Of a DNA stretch of 7,142 bases, positions 1 through 6,467 are shown in pieces. The notes beneath the pieces are model-generated. The model was not told the DNA's origin and did not search any database. It saw only the letters and a list, made by a program, of their open reading frames with translations. The position numbers and the translations under genes are program-made. Position 1 is the stretch's first letter; each line of letters starts with the position of its first letter. Source of the stretch: Roseovarius sp. (lineage in GTDB: Bacteria > Pseudomonadota > Alphaproteobacteria > Rhodobacterales > Rhodobacteraceae); contig JAASSQ010000150.1 in assembly GCA_021767845.1 (NCBI GenBank), forward strand, positions 1 through 7,142. The letters are read 5' to 3'.

Positions 1-326
1 GCCAGGCGCGGGCTGAGCTGCCGGCAGAAGCCGCAATTGTAGTCCGAGAAATAGGCGATCGGCACGTCGCCTGCCGCGCGCGGCGCGGTATGGAGCAGGT
101 CGCAGGGGCTTAGCCCCGACCAGGACCATTCGCGCAACGCTGTGGCGGTGTCCTGCGGCGCAGCGGGGGTGCCGGCGACACGGCGGAAGCCGGGCAGGCC
201 GGGGATGGGATCGAACTGCACCTGCGGGTCGAGAACGCCCTTGAGGCGCGGCCAGGCGGCGGCGCCAAGCCCGGTCAGGGCGGCCGCGGCCGCACCGGCC
301 AGCAGGATGTGGCGGCGGTCAGGCAG
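1..326 (-). CDS. DsbA-like exported thiol-disulfide oxidoreductase (3' end outside window)
   Basis: This is an open minus-strand frame running off the left edge, so only the N-terminal ~108 residues are visible. It opens with a signal-like segment: a twin-arginine pair in DRRHILLAG, then an Ala/Leu-rich hydrophobic stretch. After a ~70-residue linker comes IAYFSDYNCGFC, the first strand and CxxC active site of the DsbA/thioredoxin fold, with cysteines at about residues 98 and 101. The family forms or isomerises disulfides in the periplasm. The long stretch before CxxC resembles ScsC/Com1-type DsbA relatives. The start is uncertain. No ATG, GTG or TTG lies just before the signal. A CTG at 324-326 fits well, giving (M)PDRRHILL with AAGG six bases upstream. 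The nearest conventional in-frame start is ATG at 387-389, which adds 21 residues and overlaps the zinc-finger gene by about 70 bases. The family call is fairly sure; export by Tat is inferred. Confidence 0.72.
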   Translation of the reverse strand, partial: MPDRRHILLAGAAAAALTGLGAAAWPRLKGVLDPQVQFDPIPGLPGFRRVAGTPAAPQDTATALREWSWSGLSPCDLLHTAPRAAGDVPIAYFSDYNCGFCRQLSPRL

Positions 327-507
327 CGGGCACCTTGCCCTCGAAATCGCGGTGGATGAACTTGCAGTCGCAATAGGGGCATTCGACATAGCCCTCGTCC
401 AGCGGGATCGAAAGCCAGACGCGCGGATGGCCGAGCGCACCCTCGCCGCCGTCGCAGGCGATGCGGTAGCTGTCCACGATCCGGGTTTCGGGGGCCTTCG
501 TCACCAT
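319..507 (-). CDS. Small zinc-finger protein (NDUFS6/zf-CHCC type)
   Basis: This 62-residue protein carries the ligand pattern of the NDUFS6-like zinc-finger family: Cys18, His27, Cys43 and Cys46, the last pair in CPYC, with an extra Cys48. The mitochondrial relative is an accessory subunit of respiratory complex I. Free-standing bacterial copies are common in alphaproteobacteria, and their role there is not something the sequence reveals. The start at ATG 507 is chosen because AAGGA sits about nine bases upstream and the family begins near this point. An ATG at 564 would add 19 basic residues unlike the family and run into the opposite-strand gene. The stop codon overlaps the beginning of the downstream DsbA-like gene, so the two are probably cotranscribed. 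Complete and the usual length. Confidence 0.85.
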   Translation of the reverse strand: MVTKAPETRIVDSYRIACDGGEGALGHPRVWLSIPLDEGYVECPYCDCKFIHRDFEGKVPAA

Positions 508-581
508 CGGGCGTTTCCTTTTGGCTGCAATTCCACTACGTCCCGAATATGAGCGAACAAGCACGCAGGGGCAAGGGGACC

Positions 582-1511
582 ATGGGCCGGAACGCCATCG
601 AAATCCGCGGGTTGGAAAAGACCTATGCCGCCGGCAAGGGCAGCCCGGCCAAGCCCGCGCTGAAGGGCGTGGACCTGGACATTCCGGCCGGATCGGTATT
701 CGGGCTTCTGGGGCCGAACGGGGCGGGCAAATCGACGCTCATCAACATTCTCGCGGGGCTGGTGGTGAAGACCGCGGGCCAAGTCACGATCTGGGGTTTC
801 GACCAGGACGTGAACCCGCGCCAGTCGCGCGCCTCGATCGGGGTGATGCCGCAGGAATTGAACCTCGATCCGTTCTTCACGCCGCGCGCCGCGCTGGAGG
901 TGCAGGCGGGGCTTTACGGTGTGCCCAGGTCGCAGCGCCGCAGCGACGAGATTCTGCGGCTGGTGGGGCTGGAGGACAAGGCCGAGGCCTATGCCCGGAC
1001 CCTGTCGGGCGGCATGCGGCGGCGGCTGCTGCTGGCCAAGGCGCTGGTGCACCGTCCGCATGTCCTGGTGCTGGACGAACCCACCGCGGGCGTGGATATC
1101 GAGCTGCGCCAGATGCTGTGGGACAACGTGCGGCGGCTGAACGAGCAGGGCATGACGGTGATCCTGACCACCCATTACCTGGAAGAGGCCGAGGAGATGT
1201 GCGACGAGATCGCCATCATCAATTCCGGCGAGGTCGTGGCGCGCGACAGCACCGAGAACCTGCTGGAGCGGCTGGACGCCAAGACGATGATCATCCAGCC
1301 CGATTCCGACGTGATCACCCTGCCGCAGGCGCCGGGGATCGAGGTGGAGAAACGCGCCGACGGGTCGCTCGCGCTGAATTACCAGTCGCACGAAACCCCG
1401 GCCGAGGCGGTGCTGGAGGCCGTGCGCAGCGCCGGCATCCGCATCCGCGACGTGAAGACCGAGCAGGCCGATCTGCAGGATGTGTTCCTTGAATTGACGC
1501 GGTCGCGGTAG
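582..1511 (+). CDS. ABC transporter ATP-binding protein (ABC-2 exporter type)
   Basis: This is the cytoplasmic ATPase subunit of an ABC-2 type exporter, a family related to the NodI, CcmA and DrrA proteins. Counting from this start (309 residues), it shows Walker A GPNGAGKS at 44-51, a Q-loop glutamine at 91 in MPQE, signature LSGGM at 141-145, Walker B VLVLDEP at 161-167 with the catalytic glutamate, and the switch histidine at 198 in TTHYLEEAE. A C-terminal extension of about 85 residues follows and ends in DVFLELT, typical of drug and polysaccharide-type exporter ATPases. The start at 582 has AGGGG ten bases upstream; ATG 549 is in frame but has no visible ribosome site. All catalytic residues are intact. 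No membrane permease gene follows, so its partner must be encoded elsewhere and the substrate cannot be named. It is divergent from the zinc-finger gene and convergent with the phosphatase gene. Confidence 0.93.
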   Translation: MGRNAIEIRGLEKTYAAGKGSPAKPALKGVDLDIPAGSVFGLLGPNGAGKSTLINILAGLVVKTAGQVTIWGFDQDVNPRQSRASIGVMPQELNLDPFFTPRAALEVQAGLYGVPRSQRRSDEILRLVGLEDKAEAYARTLSGGMRRRLLLAKALVHRPHVLVLDEPTAGVDIELRQMLWDNVRRLNEQGMTVILTTHYLEEAEEMCDEIAIINSGEVVARDSTENLLERLDAKTMIIQPDSDVITLPQAPGIEVEKRADGSLALNYQSHETPAEAVLEAVRSAGIRIRDVKTEQADLQDVFLELTRSR

Positions 1512-1513
1512 CG

Positions 1514-1551
1514 GGCCGCGCGGGACTGTTTCTCGCCAAGGCGCGCGGGCC
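1514..1551 (+). terminator. Possible hairpin after the ABC ATPase gene
   Basis: Three bases after the ATPase stop codon, GGCCGCGCG (1514-1522) can pair with CGCGC and GGCC (1542-1546 and 1548-1551), with one bulged G and a 19-base loop. The position fits a transcription end for the ATPase gene. There is no T-run after it, so an intrinsic terminator is doubtful; GC-rich repeats this size also arise by chance in this composition. The rest of the gap, up to 1684, shows nothing I can name. Confidence 0.25.
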
Positions 1552-1684
1552 GGTGCAGCACCTGCCACGAGACGAGTGATCGTTCTGGAGGGGCGCGCAC
1601 CCGGACACGCCGCCCTGTGACTGCGCCTTCGTCCGGCGCGAATTGGTTGCCGGTACCCTGTCGCTCCGCGCTTTCGGGGGCGTT

Positions 1685-2497
1685 TCAGGTCGAAAGAAAC
1701 CGGACGTGCCCCGGCTCGACGATGGCGGCTGTCAGGCGGTTTGTCTGAAAGGCGCCGGTGTCGATGCTGATGCGGCCATCGGCGAATTCAGGAACGGGAC
1801 GGATGAAGTGGCCATGAACCATCCACAGGTCATCCCTTCTGGGCGTGGAAAGCAGGTTCGGGTGCCCCCACAACAGGCCATGTCCCCGGCGCGGTTCGAT
1901 CGGGCGCGTCGGATCGCCTCCGGCGTGGCTGGCCAAGACGTTGCCGCTTTGCCAGACCAGGGGACGCTGCGCGATCCACTCCAGCAGCTCGTGACCTGCC
2001 GCCCGTTGCAGGGCATCACGCTTTTGTTCTGCCGAGATGTCGTTGTCGGGATCTACCCCGAAACTGCGCAGCGTGGCGCCGCCGCCATTGCGCGACCAAA
2101 GCGGCCAATTGCGTGCAGGCAGGGCAAGAAAATCGAGCATCATCGCCTCGTGGTTGCCCATCAGACATATCACCTTGGGCCCGCCGGCCTGCCCCAAGGC
2201 CCTGAGGCGCCGCAGAACCCTGGCGCTTTCGGGGCCGCGGTCGATGTAGTCGCCGAGAAACACCAGCGGCAGGCCCGGCCTTTCGGCCTGCAGCTTGTCG
2301 AGAATCGACCCCAGCAGATCGTCGCGACCGTGAATGTCGCCAATGGCGGCAAAGCTTTCCTCGGGCTTGATCGGCGCCGTGAACCGCGGAGTGCGCGGCG
2401 TCAGACGGGATATGAGCCTTCGGATGGGTGCCATCCACCAAGATTGGAGCGGATCGATGGCCGCGGCAAGGGGCGATGCGGCGAGACGTGGCTGCAT
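1685..2497 (-). CDS. Metallophosphoesterase, PPP-type Ser/Thr phosphatase-like
   Basis: This is a dinuclear-metal phosphoesterase with the PPP-family motifs in order: GDIHG at residues 53-57, GDYIDRG at 82-88, GNHE at 114-117, the metal-ligand histidine in ASHAGGD at 191, and a second one in VHGH at 228-230, followed by ISIDTGA at 243-249. The protein is 270 residues from ATG 2497 and complete for this compact bacterial class, related to lambda phosphatase and PrpA-type enzymes. An in-frame ATG at 2434 (MAPIRRLISRL) would give 249 residues and drop an N-terminal segment that carries no family motif; neither start has a good ribosome site, so the start is open. It probably hydrolyses phosphoprotein or a small phosphorylated compound in the cytoplasm; the substrate cannot be read from the sequence. 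It is divergent from the sulfotransferase gene across about 270 bases. Confidence 0.9.
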   Translation of the reverse strand: MQPRLAASPLAAAIDPLQSWWMAPIRRLISRLTPRTPRFTAPIKPEESFAAIGDIHGRDDLLGSILDKLQAERPGLPLVFLGDYIDRGPESARVLRRLRALGQAGGPKVICLMGNHEAMMLDFLALPARNWPLWSRNGGGATLRSFGVDPDNDISAEQKRDALQRAAGHELLEWIAQRPLVWQSGNVLASHAGGDPTRPIEPRRGHGLLWGHPNLLSTPRRDDLWMVHGHFIRPVPEFADGRISIDTGAFQTNRLTAAIVEPGHVRFLST

Positions 2498-2556
2498 GGT
2501 CTGACCGGCCCGATGCGGAACGGGGGCAACCCGCTGATTCTCCTTGGAAACGAGCG

Positions 2557-2574
2557 CGGGGGCATTGGCCCCCG
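2557..2574. other. Perfect GC hairpin in the divergent intergenic region
   Basis: CGGGGGC and GCCCCCG form a perfect 7-base stem around a four-base ATTG loop. It lies in the 269-base gap between the phosphatase gene (minus) and the sulfotransferase gene (plus). No T-run follows immediately on either strand, although TTTT occurs at 2583-2586. It would lie in the leader of one of the two divergent genes, depending on where transcription begins, so it could act as an attenuator or a protein-binding site. The remainder of the gap includes an AT-richer stretch near 2630-2660. I found no convincing -35/-10 pair or gene there. Confidence 0.4.
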
Positions 2575-2766
2575 GACGGCAGGTTTTCCGCTATGCGCCT
2601 GTTGCAGACCCGGCTGCACGGCGGGAGCGTCAAATCCTTTTTGTGAAGAGCTTCCGATTTTGCTGGCCAACATGACGAGCGCAATGGATCATGGCGTTTG
2701 CAGAACCTACCCGCCTGCCCGAAATCCTGATGGCCATTCCATCGCCCGAAAACAGATCGCGATCTC

Positions 2767-3714
2767 ATGTCGAGGTTACCTGATTTCTTCATAATTGGCG
2801 CGGCCAAGGCCGGGACCACCTCGGTTCACGCGGCCTTGTCGCGACATCCCGCGATTTTCATGCCGGACCGCAAGGAGCCCGAGTTTCTTGCGCGCGACGA
2901 TCTTTATGACCAGGGGATCGAGAGCTATGCGCAGTTGTTCGAACCATCACAACCCGGCCAGTTGATCGGCGAAGCCTCGACCCTTTATTCACTGGGCCGG
3001 TTTTTTCCGCACACGGCCCGCCGCATGGCCGCCCACTGCCCGGACGCAAAGATCGTCTACATCGTCAGGGAGCCCGTTGACAGGGCCTATTCCTATTACC
3101 TGCAACTGACGAAGAACTATCAGAACTGGAGTGGCGACAATGCCTTTCACAGGACTTTCGAAGATTTCGTTCTGCCTGATCGACATGCCAGGGCCGCGCC
3201 ACGGGCAAAGGCGTTTGCGGGTTTCGATGCGCACCTGCCCGACAGCCCTGACCTGTGCCTGGACGGCAGCCGCTATCATTCGCAATTGCAGCGGTATCTC
3301 GAGGTCTTCCCGCGTGAGCGGATCTGCATTCTGCGGTTCGAGGACTTCAAGGCCGACCGTGCGGGGTTTTTCGCGCGACTGACCGATTTCCTGGGTGTGG
3401 ACCGGCTCGACGAAACCGTTTTGGCCGGTGCGGCGACACGCAAGAACGTGTCGGAGGACTTCTTTCGCAGACAGGCCGATCTCAGGAAGCTCGATGCATT
3501 GAAACGGAAAAGCGGGGCCGTCTGGCAGGCCAGGAAACTGCTGCCCGAAAGCGTCAGGGCCTTGGCGCGGCGGGCCGTGCTGGGGGTGTCTCCGGCCAGG
3601 GCCGCGGATGTGCAACCGCCCGAGGTGGAGCAGGCGACGCGCGACGCGCTTGCAAGGGCCTTCCGGGCGGAGGACGAGGCCTTGGGCAAATTGACCGGCA
3701 TTCGCTATTACTAG
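2767..3714 (+). CDS. Sulfotransferase family protein (PAPS-dependent type)
   Basis: This 315-residue protein transfers a sulfuryl group from PAPS to an acceptor, probably a glycan given its neighbours. The 5'-phosphosulfate loop is AKAGTTS at residues 13-19, preceded by the family's opening strand PDFFIIGA, with Lys14 as the expected catalytic and cofactor-binding residue. The 3'-phosphate-binding motif is IVREPVDRAYSYY at 99-111, with Arg101 and Ser109 in the expected places. A later GSRYHSQLQRYLEVFP ... ILRFEDF block (167-194) is typical of the heparan-sulfate/NDST-like bacterial group. The length is normal and both cofactor sites are intact. The start is fixed by the N-terminal strand, yet no Shine-Dalgarno sequence is visible before it. 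It is followed 126 bases later by a glycosyltransferase in the same direction. The acceptor is unknown; a lipid or small molecule is possible. Confidence 0.9.
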   Translation: MSRLPDFFIIGAAKAGTTSVHAALSRHPAIFMPDRKEPEFLARDDLYDQGIESYAQLFEPSQPGQLIGEASTLYSLGRFFPHTARRMAAHCPDAKIVYIVREPVDRAYSYYLQLTKNYQNWSGDNAFHRTFEDFVLPDRHARAAPRAKAFAGFDAHLPDSPDLCLDGSRYHSQLQRYLEVFPRERICILRFEDFKADRAGFFARLTDFLGVDRLDETVLAGAATRKNVSEDFFRRQADLRKLDALKRKSGAVWQARKLLPESVRALARRAVLGVSPARAADVQPPEVEQATRDALARAFRAEDEALGKLTGIRYY

Positions 3715-3840
3715 GGGCGTGACGAAAGAGGGCAGGAGAGGAATTATCGAGGCGGCAAAATCCATTTTCCAAGGCCGGACAGATCGCTTGCAAAGCTTTC
3801 TGCAACACTCTGTTCAAGCGTAAATTCGAGCAATTCTTTT

Positions 3841-4701
3841 ATGCCAATACCCAGGATCATCCATCAGTTCTTCGCCATAGGCTGGAACGCCGTGCCGCCA
3901 GAGGCCAGGGACGCGATACGCGTGATGCGGGAAAACAACCCGGGTTGGGAGTATCGTTTTTACGATGGCGAAGCGGCGGAATCCTTCATCGCCGACCGCT
4001 GGGGCAAGCGAATGCTGGAGGTCTATCGCAGCATCGACCCCGTTTATGCGGCGGCCAGGGCCGATTTGTTCCGATACCTTGTCTGTCACGCGGAAGGGGG
4101 GCTTTACTTGGACATCAAGTCGGCGGCCACCGGGCCGCTGGATTCGGTGATTGGCCCGGAGGATCGGTTCATCCTGAGCCAGTGGTTCAGCGATCCAGAC
4201 GAGGTCGATGGCTACACCTCGCACCCGGATCTGTCGGATATTCGTGGCGGGGAATACGTGCAGTGGTTCATCGCTTGCGAGGCGCGGCACCCGTATCTTG
4301 AAAAGGTCATCGACGTGGTTTTGCAGAACATCGCGTCATACCGGCCGTTGCGCGACGGCGTCGGAAGGATGGGTGTTCTGCGTCTCACCGGGCCGATTGC
4401 CTACACGCTGACGATACACCGCATTCTCGACGCCCACCCCCATAGTTTTCGAGATCACAAGACCGATCTGAAACTGGTTTACTCGGTTTTCGGTGATGTC
4501 CGCACGCATCGCACCAGGCTTGGATCGCACTACACGGCGCAGACAAGGCCGATCATCAAGACGAATGTTTTCATGACAGCTGTTTGCATGGCCTGGTTCG
4601 GTCCCGTGTTCAGAGCGCGACAATGGCTGAGGTGGAAAAGACGGGGCATTTGGGCGCGGTGCCGGGCCGCGCGCCTGAGATTGACATCAAAGCTCAAGTG
4701 A
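3841..4701 (+). CDS. GT32-type glycosyltransferase (OCH1/capsular synthesis-like)
   Basis: This 286-residue protein matches the glycosyltransferase-32 / 'sugar-binding DXD' family. It starts with IPRIIHQFF, the usual first strand, then NPGWEYRFYD, ARADLFRYL at 72-80 and GGLYLDIKS at 86-94. The last is the metal and nucleotide-sugar binding segment; the usual second Asp of DXD is Lys here (DIK), a form I recall from some bacterial members. Such enzymes add a hexose or similar sugar to a growing glycan on the cytoplasmic side. The C-terminus has a short hydrophobic stretch, FMTAVCMAWFGPVF, followed by an Arg/Lys-rich tail, which may hold it at the membrane. The start is set by the family N-terminus; no ribosome site is visible. 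Local GC is lower than in the left part of the window: 26 of 60 at 4441-4500 against 42 of 60 at 1021-1080. Donor and acceptor are not known. Confidence 0.87.
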   Translation: MPIPRIIHQFFAIGWNAVPPEARDAIRVMRENNPGWEYRFYDGEAAESFIADRWGKRMLEVYRSIDPVYAAARADLFRYLVCHAEGGLYLDIKSAATGPLDSVIGPEDRFILSQWFSDPDEVDGYTSHPDLSDIRGGEYVQWFIACEARHPYLEKVIDVVLQNIASYRPLRDGVGRMGVLRLTGPIAYTLTIHRILDAHPHSFRDHKTDLKLVYSVFGDVRTHRTRLGSHYTAQTRPIIKTNVFMTAVCMAWFGPVFRARQWLRWKRRGIWARCRAARLRLTSKLK

Positions 4702-4706
4702 CCGGA

Positions 4707-4739
4707 GCCGCGGTGGCGCCGTCGCAAGGCTGCCGCGGC
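4707..4739. terminator. Possible hairpin between convergent genes
   Basis: In the 58-base gap between the convergent GT32 and WecG-type genes, GCCGCGG (4707-4713) and CCGCGGC (4733-4739) form a perfect 7-base inverted repeat with a 19-base loop. The position is right for a bidirectional transcription end. Neither side has a T-run, so this is weak evidence. Confidence 0.35.
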
Positions 4740-4759
4740 GCGGGGAATTTCGGCTTGTA

Positions 4760-5581
4760 TCAGCCGTGATCGAACGGATCGCGATAGAGGCCCAGTTTCT
4801 GTTGCAAGACCTTCCAAAGGAACGGCGGTTCGTGCAGCACGTAGCGGCGCCAGCGTTGCCGGGGTTCTTTCAGCAGTCGATACAACCATTCGAACCCGCC
4901 TTCGGTGATCCAGGCCGGCGGGCGTTTGAACGTGCCGGCCTCATAATCAATGGTTCCGCCCAGCGGCAGGAAAAGCCGGATACCGGGCATCCGGTCCTTG
5001 TAGCGGATGATGAATTTCTCCTGCCGCCCGCCGCCCAGACCGACCAGCAGGGCGGTGGCGCCGGACTGGTTGATCAGGTCGATCATGTGATCGATCTCGG
5101 CCGGGTCGTTTTCGAACGCGAAGGAAGGCGCGTAGGTGCCGACGATGAACTCGCGCCCGGTCTTGCCGTTGATATTGCGCGCCGCGATCTCGGCGATGCC
5201 GGGCTTGCCGCCCAGCATGAACACCGTCATGTCGGGATTGTCCTTGTGGTGCATGTAGAATTTCGGAAAGTAATCCGAGCCCGAGACACGCTCTTGCACC
5301 GGGGTGCCGAGGAACTTGGTGGCGAAATACATGATCTGGCTGTCGCAGGTGATCACGTCGAACTGATCGAGGATGTCATGGAACGCCCGGTCCTTTTGCA
5401 GCTTCATTATCATGTCCACATGCAGGGTCAGCAGAAGGCCGCGATCGAAGTCACGCACGAGTTCGTCCATGGAGATGTCGTGCACATAGGCGTTGAGCAG
5501 CTTGACCTTCGGGTGGCCGCCACCGTGAGGCGCGGCCGTGCCGGGGCGGTGCGGTTCGGAAACGCTGCCGTCGTCCATCAT
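4760..5581 (-). CDS. WecG/TagA/CpsF family (GT26) glycosyltransferase
   Basis: This 273-residue transferase belongs to the family that adds N-acetylmannosamine, its uronic acid or similar sugars to lipid-linked glycan precursors at the cytoplasmic membrane. Recognisable blocks are VDMIMKLQKD (about 55-64), DVITCDSQIMYFATKFLG (75-92) with Asp80 at the expected catalytic position, RVSGSDYFP (98-106), VFMLGGKPGIAEIAA (120-134), ALLVGLGGGRQEKFI (177-191), LGGTIDYEAGTFKRPP (207-222) and EWLYRLLKEPRQRWRRY (231-247). The C-terminal RLLxEPxRxxRRY part is the family's membrane-binding appendage. The usual GxPKQE motif reads GGGRQE here. The start is ATG 5581 in ATGATGA, overlapping the stop of the preceding gene and implying coupled translation. 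The open frame continues to 5830, but that part only mirrors the upstream gene. Last visible gene of the operon; the sugar is unknown. Confidence 0.9.
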   Translation of the reverse strand: MMDDGSVSEPHRPGTAAPHGGGHPKVKLLNAYVHDISMDELVRDFDRGLLLTLHVDMIMKLQKDRAFHDILDQFDVITCDSQIMYFATKFLGTPVQERVSGSDYFPKFYMHHKDNPDMTVFMLGGKPGIAEIAARNINGKTGREFIVGTYAPSFAFENDPAEIDHMIDLINQSGATALLVGLGGGRQEKFIIRYKDRMPGIRLFLPLGGTIDYEAGTFKRPPAWITEGGFEWLYRLLKEPRQRWRRYVLHEPPFLWKVLQQKLGLYRDPFDHG

Positions 5582-6447
5582 GCCGCATGCCCCATATGCT
5601 TGGCGACCAGATCGCGGGTGGAGTGAATATTGCCCGCGCTGGAAGCGCCGAACACGACGGATTCGACGTTGGGCAGTCCGGCGAGCCATTCGATCGCTTC
5701 GTCCGGGGGGATCGCGCCCGAGGCGTAGACCGACATCGCGATGGCGCGCACCCGGCCGCTTTGCAGGGTGCCGATATAGCGGTCGAGCCCGCCACACATC
5801 CGAAAGCCGATCTTGTTGATGTTCGAGCACACGATCGGCCGCTCGATCCCTTCTTGCTCAAGCGCATCGACCAGCATGGGCATGTTCATGGTGATAAAGG
5901 CCGGTTCGGCGCCGTATTGCTCCTTTACATGGTCGCGGAAGATGCGGAACGACCGGGTGAACCCCATGCCAAGCAGAAGGTCGGTAAACACGTTCTGCAT
6001 GAAGATGACGGGCGTGTTCAGGCCCTTGAACATCTTCATTTCCGCATCGATCAAAACCTTGGCGATTCCGTCGGCGTCCTTCGACGCAAGCGCCTTGCCG
6101 CTGCGCAGCGCGGTCTTGATGAAGCCGCCTTCGGGCATGAACTGCGTGATCGCGCCCAACATGCCGTGATCCGTCACCGCGTTGGCGTATTTGTGGGCGT
6201 AGGGCATGCAAGGATAGAAGGTGAAATCGGCGTAGCGCGCGGGGTTTGCGCGCACGATGTCGCAAACCTCGGCGATCCGGTCATGCGTGGTGCACATGAA
6301 GGTCGTGATCCCTGCGTCATAGGCTGTATCGAGAACATCCATGATCGCCTGCGTGTCCTGAAAGCGCATGGCCTGCGCGCGGGCCTTTTCCTCGGACATG
6401 TGGTTGATGCCGAAAAACTGGTTATCCCCGAAAAGCAATCGTTCCAT
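5578..6447 (-). CDS. Aldo/keto-reductase-like TIM-barrel protein of unknown function
   Basis: This 289-residue protein starts MERLLFGDNQFFGINHMSEE. The start at ATG 6447 is supported by AGGGGA nine bases upstream, which lies between the stop of the oxidoreductase gene and this start; the open frame reaching 6738 is a shadow of that gene. The C-terminal block AIEWLAGLPNVESVVFGASSAGNI (about 251-274) resembles the last helix and strand of aldo/keto reductases, where they bind NADP. The alternating hydrophobic strands (ITTFMCTT, DFTFYPCMP, TPVIFMQNV, PAFITMNMP, RPIVCSNI, RAIAMSVYA) fit an eight-stranded barrel. I cannot place the usual Asp-Tyr-Lys-His catalytic set with confidence, so reductase activity is not shown. 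Between a sugar oxidoreductase and a WecG-type transferase it probably acts on a nucleotide sugar or on the glycan precursor. No signal peptide, so cytoplasmic. Confidence 0.8.
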   Translation of the reverse strand: MERLLFGDNQFFGINHMSEEKARAQAMRFQDTQAIMDVLDTAYDAGITTFMCTTHDRIAEVCDIVRANPARYADFTFYPCMPYAHKYANAVTDHGMLGAITQFMPEGGFIKTALRSGKALASKDADGIAKVLIDAEMKMFKGLNTPVIFMQNVFTDLLLGMGFTRSFRIFRDHVKEQYGAEPAFITMNMPMLVDALEQEGIERPIVCSNINKIGFRMCGGLDRYIGTLQSGRVRAIAMSVYASGAIPPDEAIEWLAGLPNVESVVFGASSAGNIHSTRDLVAKHMGHAA

Positions 6448-6467
6448 CGGTCTGGTCCCCTGCCCGT

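Noticed and set aside
142..552. Plus-strand open frame across the zinc-finger and DsbA-like genes
   Set aside because: Both minus-strand genes have diagnostic cysteine motifs; this frame has only low-complexity Ala/Arg sequence.
501..1568. Long minus-strand open frame (355 codons) opposite the ABC ATPase
   Set aside because: It is antisense to a gene with all ABC motifs; its His/Arg/Gln-rich translation matches no family and is typical of a GC-rich shadow frame.
1643..2794. Long plus-strand open frame (383 codons) opposite the phosphatase gene
   Set aside because: The opposite strand carries every PPP phosphatase motif; this frame shows no motif and runs into the start of the sulfotransferase gene.
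3785..3820. Inverted repeat CGCTTG...CAAGCG between the sulfotransferase and GT32 genes
   Set aside because: Only six bases with a 24-base loop and no T-run; expected by chance at this length.
4766..5626. Plus-strand open frame opposite the WecG-type gene
   Set aside because: Mirror of a recognised gene; composition rich in Val, Asp and His without any domain.
5582..5830. N-terminal extension of the WecG-type gene
   Set aside because: The added 83 residues are Arg-rich and lie out of frame inside the TIM-barrel gene; the ATGATGA start at 5581 explains the gene fully.
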